This document shows positions 7,651-10,588 of a stretch of DNA of 10,588 nucleotides, one piece after another. A program made the position numbers and the translations under genes. Each line of letters opens with the position of its first letter. Within the stretch, counting starts at the first letter, position 1. The notes beneath the pieces were generated by a model. That model did not search any database. It had not been told where the DNA came from and worked only from the letters and a program-made list of their open reading frames with translations. This DNA is from JASEJA01 sp038872535 (GTDB taxonomy: Archaea > Thermoproteota > Bathyarchaeia > Bathyarchaeales > Bathycorpusculaceae). The DNA is taken from positions 1-10,588 of the forward strand of contig JAVZJY010000040.1 of NCBI GenBank assembly GCA_038872535.1, in the 5' to 3' direction.

Positions 7651-7727
7651 ACGCGAAAGTGCTATGAAACAGAAGCACTGGCGGATAAATCGTCCGCTGG
7701 GATGTAGCCTACAAAAAGGCTGAACCA
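7651..7727 (+). promoter_or_regulatory. Structured 5' leader of the L15e mRNA (three tandem hairpins)
   Basis: Three perfect stem-loops follow each other with almost no gap. The first is AGTGCT (7658-7663) with AGCACT (7674-7679) and a 10-nt loop. The second is GCGGA (7681-7685) with TCCGC (7693-7697) and a 7-nt loop. The third is AGCCT (7706-7710) with AGGCT (7717-7721) and a 6-nt loop. This part is more GC-rich than its surroundings and ends 13 nt before the ribosome-binding site of L15e. It could be a cis-acting leader for ribosomal-protein control or a separate small RNA. I do not recognise a named family. It lacks a T-arm, so it is not a tRNA, and it lacks proper C and D boxes. Confidence 0.45.
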
Positions 7728-7750
7728 TAAACTAATTGAGAGGTGAAAAT

Positions 7751-8329
7751 ATGGCGTATAAATATATTGCCGAAGCATGGACGAACCCTGAAAAATCCTT
7801 CGTAGATGAGTTAATGCGCCAAAGGCTAATAGAATGGCGCAGACAACCAGCAATAACGCGCGTGGAAAAACCAACAAGACTTGACAGAGCCAGAAAATTG
7901 GGTTACAAAGCAAAACAAGGCTTCATCATAGTTCGCGTTCGCGTTAGAAGAGGTGGATTAAGAAAGCAGAGACCTAAGGCTGGAAGAAGACCCAAGCGCA
8001 TGGGTGTGAAAAAGTTTAAACCAGCCAAAAGCATGCGATTAATAGCCGAGGAAAGAGCAGCAAGAAAATTTCCAAACCTTGAAGTTTTAAACTCTTACTG
8101 GGTAGGCGAAGATGGACGTTCAAAATGGTTCGAAATCATAATGGTTGACCCCAACCACCCAGCAATCACAGCTGACAAAGACATTAACTGGATAAGCCAA
8201 AAACAGCACAAAAGAAGAGTTTTCAGAGGTTTAACAAGCGCAGGCAAAAAAGTTAGAGGCCTAAGAAGGAAAGGATGGGGCGCGGAAAAACTTAGGCCAA
8301 GCAAAAAAGCTGCTAGAGGAGAAAAGTAA
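7751..8329 (+). CDS. rpl15e: 50S ribosomal protein L15e
   Basis: Archaeal/eukaryotic large-subunit protein eL15, a 23S rRNA-binding protein with no bacterial homologue. The 192 aa product shows the family features: the opening MAYKYIAEAW, the very basic VRVRRGGLRKQRPKAGRRPK stretch, PNLEVLNSYWVGEDG, WFEIIMVDPNHPAI, and a C-terminal basic tail with RGLTSAGKKVRGLRRKG. The start is ATG 7751, preceded by GAGAGGTGA (7738-7746); the in-frame TTG at 7736 lies upstream of this ribosome-binding site and is rejected. The gene heads a cluster with L13e 5 bp downstream. The structured leader just upstream may regulate it. Confidence 0.97.
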   Translation: MAYKYIAEAWTNPEKSFVDELMRQRLIEWRRQPAITRVEKPTRLDRARKLGYKAKQGFIIVRVRVRRGGLRKQRPKAGRRPKRMGVKKFKPAKSMRLIAEERAARKFPNLEVLNSYWVGEDGRSKWFEIIMVDPNHPAITADKDINWISQKQHKRRVFRGLTSAGKKVRGLRRKGWGAEKLRPSKKAARGEK

Positions 8330-8334
8330 CATCC

Positions 8335-8568
8335 ATGATTACTCTCAAAGCAAAAGTTTTCAAGAAAGGCGGAAAACAACGCTGCGGAAAAGGTTTCAGC
8401 CGCGAAGAACTGAAAAAAGCTGGAATAAACCTAAAAGAAGCCCTAAAGTTGGGCATTCCAGTGGACTTTAGACGAAGAACAATCCACAACGAAAACATTG
8501 AAGCTGTTAAGGCTTTTATGGAAAAAGAGAAAGCTAAGCCTAAACCTAAGGCAAAATCTAAAAGTTAA
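8335..8568 (+). CDS. rpl13e: 50S ribosomal protein L13e
   Basis: A 77-residue basic protein matching eL13: GKGFSREELKKAG, then ALKLGIPVDFRRRTIHNENIEAVKAF, ending in a Lys/Pro-rich tail. This is the short archaeal core of the much longer eukaryotic protein. L13e is known from Crenarchaeota, Thaumarchaeota and related groups but generally not from Euryarchaeota, so it is a useful lineage hint. It starts 5 bp after L15e with ATG 8335 and has no strong ribosome-binding site of its own, which points to co-translation with L15e. Confidence 0.9.
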   Translation: MITLKAKVFKKGGKQRCGKGFSREELKKAGINLKEALKLGIPVDFRRRTIHNENIEAVKAFMEKEKAKPKPKAKSKS

Positions 8569-8598
8569 ACTGCTTTAATAAGATGCAGTGATAAGGTT

Positions 8599-9045
8599 TT
8601 GTCTTCTAAAATTCCAATAGGATACATTGATATACGGGTCTTTGCTCACGCCACAGAGGAAGTGGACAAAATTTTAAATGCAGTTCGCAACACTCTTCCG
8701 GCGGAATTAGCTGACACGATTACATTCAAAAAAACAAATTTAACTGGGCACCATGGAAACCCAATCATCCTTTTAGAAGCAAGAGTTAAAGAGAAAAACG
8801 CCGTTCAAACAGTTTTCAAGAAATTAGCCTCCAGTCTAAGCCCATTGGACAAAGAACTATTAAAAAACGAGATTAAGCAACATTTGGATGGAGGAAACCT
8901 CTACATTAGGCTTGATAAACAATCAGCATACCTAAATGAAGTTAAACTGTGCACAACAGACCCAATACACTTCAGAATACACTTCCAAAAACATAATCCA
9001 GAAGAAATAATAGAAATTTGCAGAAAATTCGGGTTGCTCCCATGA
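8599..9045 (+). CDS. COG1325-type RNA-binding protein (exosome/RNase P-linked)
   Basis: A 148-residue cytoplasmic protein resembling the archaeal COG1325 family, often annotated as a predicted exosome-associated or RNA-binding subunit and commonly found beside the RNase P protein genes. Recognisable parts are IGYIDIRVFAHATEE at the start, FKKTNLTGHHGNPIILLEAR in the middle, and a long C-terminal alpha/beta segment ending in RKFGLLP. No catalytic motif is visible. I used TTG at 8599 because no ATG gives a full-length product; AAGG (8593-8596) upstream is a weak ribosome-binding site. Its stop overlaps the Rpp30 start as ATGA (9042-9045), a sign of translational coupling. The molecular role of the family is not firmly established. 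Confidence 0.78.
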   Translation: MSSKIPIGYIDIRVFAHATEEVDKILNAVRNTLPAELADTITFKKTNLTGHHGNPIILLEARVKEKNAVQTVFKKLASSLSPLDKELLKNEIKQHLDGGNLYIRLDKQSAYLNEVKLCTTDPIHFRIHFQKHNPEEIIEICRKFGLLP

Positions 9046-9776
9046 AAAAAACTTATGCTGACCTACATTTATGTCCAAACCTTAGAGACCTAGAACAAGT
9101 TTCCATCATGATAAACAAAGCTTCAACGCTTGGATATCGTCTAATAGCCATAACTTTCCCACCAAACGCAAAGGAAGAAGAAATCGATAAAATACGAAAC
9201 ATCAGCAAAGAATCCAAAATAGATTTGGCTTCTAGAGTGGATTTAAAACCGAGAACTCCGAAGGAGCTAATTTACAATCTGAGAAAACTGAGGAGAAAAT
9301 TCGAAATAATTGCTGTAATATGCGAATCCAAAACTGTGGCAAGGCAAGCGGCAAAAGACCGCCGTGTAGACCTCCTAAACTTTTCATCCATCAATCCACA
9401 TGGAAGATTCTTTGACGCCGCAGAGGCTGAATTGGCTTCAAAAGCTTTGGCTTCATTTGAAATTGACATAAAACCACTCGTCACCTTAGAAGGTCCAGCA
9501 AGGGTTAGGCTTCTTTCAAGTTTACGGAAAGAAACGGCAACTGCTCAAAAATTTCATGTTCCAATAGTCATCTCAAGCGGAGTTTCAGAAAAATTCCTCA
9601 TGCGAAAGCCAAGGGATATGGCTGCTTTGGCTGCGCTTTTCGACTTGGATGAATTTTCAGCAATAGAGGCGGTTTCAAAAAATCCAATGCAAATCGTTAA
9701 AAGGAACAGAGAAAATCTCAGCCAAAGGTTTGTTGCGCCTGGAATAAAGATAATTCGTAAGGGGAAGGATTGTTGA
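9042..9776 (+). CDS. rnp3: Ribonuclease P protein component 3 (Rpp30)
   Basis: Protein subunit of archaeal RNase P, which with Pop5 supports cleavage of the tRNA 5' leader by the RNA subunit. The 244 aa product is a PHP/TIM-barrel-like protein with the family opening KKTYADLHLCPN, a barrel-type VDLKPRTPKELIYNLRKLRRKFEIIAV region, the NFSSINPHG segment, VISSGVSEKFLMRKPRDMAAL, and a C-terminus of KNPMQIVKRNRENL. Start ATG 9042 overlaps the stop codon of the preceding gene by 4 bp; the alternative in-frame TTG at 9018 would add eight residues and a longer overlap. Its own stop overlaps the Pop5 start. Co-translation of Rpp30 and Pop5 fits their presence in one holoenzyme, although in archaea Pop5 pairs with Rpp30 as a stable subcomplex by known biochemistry, not by anything visible here. 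Confidence 0.93.
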   Translation: MKKTYADLHLCPNLRDLEQVSIMINKASTLGYRLIAITFPPNAKEEEIDKIRNISKESKIDLASRVDLKPRTPKELIYNLRKLRRKFEIIAVICESKTVARQAAKDRRVDLLNFSSINPHGRFFDAAEAELASKALASFEIDIKPLVTLEGPARVRLLSSLRKETATAQKFHVPIVISSGVSEKFLMRKPRDMAALAALFDLDEFSAIEAVSKNPMQIVKRNRENLSQRFVAPGIKIIRKGKDC

Positions 9777-10096
9777 AAAGGGTTAAAAGGCGTTACTTAG
9801 CATTAAAAATAGATTCCGATGAAGCTCTCAGCTCGAAAGATTTTATAGATGCTGTTTGGGGTACAGTTTCAAAACTTTATGGAGAATATGGCGCAAGCCA
9901 AACAGGCTTAGCCCTAATCGATTATGACGATGAGAAGCAGTTGGCGATTATACGCGTTTCACACGCAGCCCTAAAGATGGTTAGGGCGTCATTGGCGACG
10001 ATAACAAGAATCGGCGACAAACCAGTAAGCATCCATGTGCTGGCAGTTTCTGGAACAATAAAAGCGCTGTACACGAAATTGGAGACGTTAACATAA
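9773..10096 (+). CDS. rnp2: Ribonuclease P protein component 2 (Pop5/Rpp14 family)
   Basis: Partner of Rpp30 in archaeal RNase P. The roughly 107 aa product has the Pop5 pattern: KRRYLALKI at the N-terminus, FIDAVWGTVSKLYGEYGASQTGL, then LAIIRVSHAALKMVRASLATI and a C-terminal VSIHVLAVSGTIKAL. The length is normal for archaeal Pop5. The start is a TTG in either case: TTG 9773 forms a TTGA overlap with the Rpp30 stop, and the adjacent TTG at 9770 adds one Leu codon. The GGGGAAGG at 9761-9768 is close to both, so the choice is open. This is the last gene of the L15e-L13e-COG1325-Rpp30-Pop5 run before the sRNA. Confidence 0.92.
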   Translation: MKRVKRRYLALKIDSDEALSSKDFIDAVWGTVSKLYGEYGASQTGLALIDYDDEKQLAIIRVSHAALKMVRASLATITRIGDKPVSIHVLAVSGTIKALYTKLETLT

Positions 10097-10125
10097 AAAG
10101 GGATTCAACCCATGAAATAGTAACT

Positions 10126-10133
10126 CATTTAAG
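10126..10133 (+). promoter_or_regulatory. Candidate TATA box of the C/D box sRNA
   Basis: CATTTAAG lies about 24-27 nt upstream of the predicted 5' end of the sRNA (10153-10156), the usual archaeal distance, and 30 bp after the Pop5 stop codon. This would allow the sRNA to be transcribed on its own as well as by read-through from Pop5. Confidence 0.45.
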
Positions 10134-10152
10134 TGCGGGTAATGTTGTAAAC

Positions 10153-10223
10153 TTTGGGGGATGATGTAGCCGTCCCAGTCTGATTTATGCAGATGAGGAA
10201 CTCATGACGGACAGACCCCAAAA
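10153..10223 (+). ncRNA. Box C/D sRNA, predicted double guide for 23S rRNA 2'-O-methylation
   Basis: About 70 nt, between Pop5 and the convergent rhomboid gene. The boxes are C ATGATGT (10161-10167), D' CTGA (10180-10183), C' ATGAGGA (10193-10199) and D CAGA (10212-10215). Both guides, 10168-10179 and 10200-10211, are exactly 12 nt, the canonical archaeal geometry. A terminal stem TTTGGGG/CCCCAAA flanks C and D. Using the rule that the residue paired to the fifth nucleotide upstream of D or D' is methylated, the D' guide pairs with conserved CUGGGGCGG of the 23S P-loop and targets the equivalent of E. coli G2251. The D guide pairs with CCGUCGUGAG and targets the equivalent of U2593. Each duplex is 9-10 bp with one G-U pair. 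The RNA would act with L7Ae, Nop5 and fibrillarin, none of which is in this window. The rRNA sequences are recalled from memory, so the targets need alignment to this organism's own 23S. Confidence 0.8.
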
Positions 10224-10234
10224 ACCGCCAGCAA

Positions 10235-10588
10235 TTATAAACGCAAACGAGCTTCCCGAACCTTCTTCCGTCTCAAACCAAAAACCAAAGCCAAAAACAT
10301 TCCAGCAACAAAGCCACCAATATGTGCAAAATAAGCAACTCCACTAAAAATGTCCGTAACCCAGTAAACCAGTTGCAGCAAAAACCAAACACCCAAAAAT
10401 ATGAAAGCTGGAATAGGCAATATTAAATAAAAAACTAAAGAAAGAATTTTTGCTCTTGGAAAAAGAATAAAATATGCTCCCAAAACTCCAGAAATTGCTC
10501 CAGAAGCTCCAAGAACGCCTGAAATCAAGTCAGAAGCTAAGGGTATGCCAATTATTTCACTTATTAAAGGCGCATATAAATTGACTAG
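10235..10588 (-). CDS. Rhomboid-family intramembrane serine protease, C-terminal part
   Basis: The frame stays open to the window edge (118 codons visible), so the gene is cut at its 5' end by the window and is not truncated in nature as far as can be seen; a TTG at 10528 is not the true start. Rhomboid signatures are GASGAISGVLGAYFILFP, whose GxSG contains the nucleophile Ser, and AHIGGFVAGM, whose His completes the Ser-His dyad. Between them is a hydrophobic region compatible with two membrane segments (around LSLVFYLILPIPAFIFLGVWFLL). A basic cytoplasmic-type tail RRKKVREARLRL follows the last membrane helix. The family cleaves membrane proteins within the bilayer; the substrate is unknown. 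It converges on the sRNA, with its stop 12 bp past the sRNA's end. Confidence 0.88.
   Translation of the reverse strand, partial: LVNLYAPLISEIIGIPLASDLISGVLGASGAISGVLGAYFILFPRAKILSLVFYLILPIPAFIFLGVWFLLQLVYWVTDIFSGVAYFAHIGGFVAGMFLALVFGLRRKKVREARLRL

Noticed and set aside
7681..7697. A 5 bp stem with a 7-nt loop that has the geometry of a tRNA anticodon arm.
   Set aside because: No T-arm sequence, acceptor stem or D-arm can be built around it, including with an intron.
7699..7726. GATG and CTGA flanking a short stem in the L15e leader, read as a kink-turn or half C/D motif.
   Set aside because: The flanking C-stem does not form, and the simpler AGCCT/AGGCT hairpin uses the same bases with better pairing.
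10168..10211. CCGTC (10170-10174) and GACGG (10206-10210) pair, suggesting a folded riboswitch-like or three-way-junction RNA in place of a C/D sRNA.
   Set aside because: The pairing bases fall within the two guides. They arise because the targets contain GGGGCGG and CCGUC. The box spacing and rRNA complementarity explain the sequence better.

Overview
The window looks like a piece of a mesophilic-type archaeal chromosome, moderately AT-rich. Archaea-only or archaeal/eukaryotic genes settle the domain: ribosomal proteins L15e and L13e, RNase P proteins Rpp30 and Pop5, an archaeal THUMP-type tRNA G10 methyltransferase, a short archaeal PRPP synthetase, and a box C/D sRNA. L13e is generally absent from Euryarchaeota, so a TACK-type lineage is favoured. 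Bathyarchaeia would fit, given the PAS-rich histidine kinase and the base composition, but the exact lineage is inference.

Layout. Positions 39-4191 (+) hold four closely packed genes: class II HMG-CoA reductase (isoprenoid lipids), PRPP synthetase, tRNA G10 methyltransferase and tRNase Z. A TIM-barrel sugar-isomerase/endonuclease-IV-like gene (4188-4970, -) converges on tRNase Z, with overlapping stop codons. A short divergent intergenic region (4971-5167) leads into a two-component pair: a soluble histidine kinase with three PAS domains (5168-7150) and a receiver-only response regulator (7102-7569), overlapping by 49 bp. A T-rich stretch and a hairpin-rich leader (about 7651-7726) precede L15e and L13e. 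These are followed by a translationally coupled trio: a COG1325-type RNA-binding protein, Rpp30 and Pop5. A compact box C/D sRNA (about 10153-10223, +) comes next. The 3' part of a rhomboid-family membrane protease (-) then runs off the right edge.

Together the window is rich in RNA maturation: tRNA 5' processing (RNase P proteins), tRNA 3' processing (tRNase Z), tRNA base methylation (TrmG10), two ribosomal proteins and an rRNA 2'-O-methylation guide.

The most notable find is the sRNA. Both of its guides are exactly 12 nt. By hand alignment to remembered 23S rRNA sequence, one guide places the methyl on the P-loop nucleotide equivalent to E. coli G2251. The other places it on the equivalent of U2593. 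Both are in domain V, around the peptidyl-transferase centre. I saw no CRISPR array, insertion sequence, tRNA or rRNA gene, and no defence-like or novel multi-gene system; the protein-coding content is mostly recognisable housekeeping.
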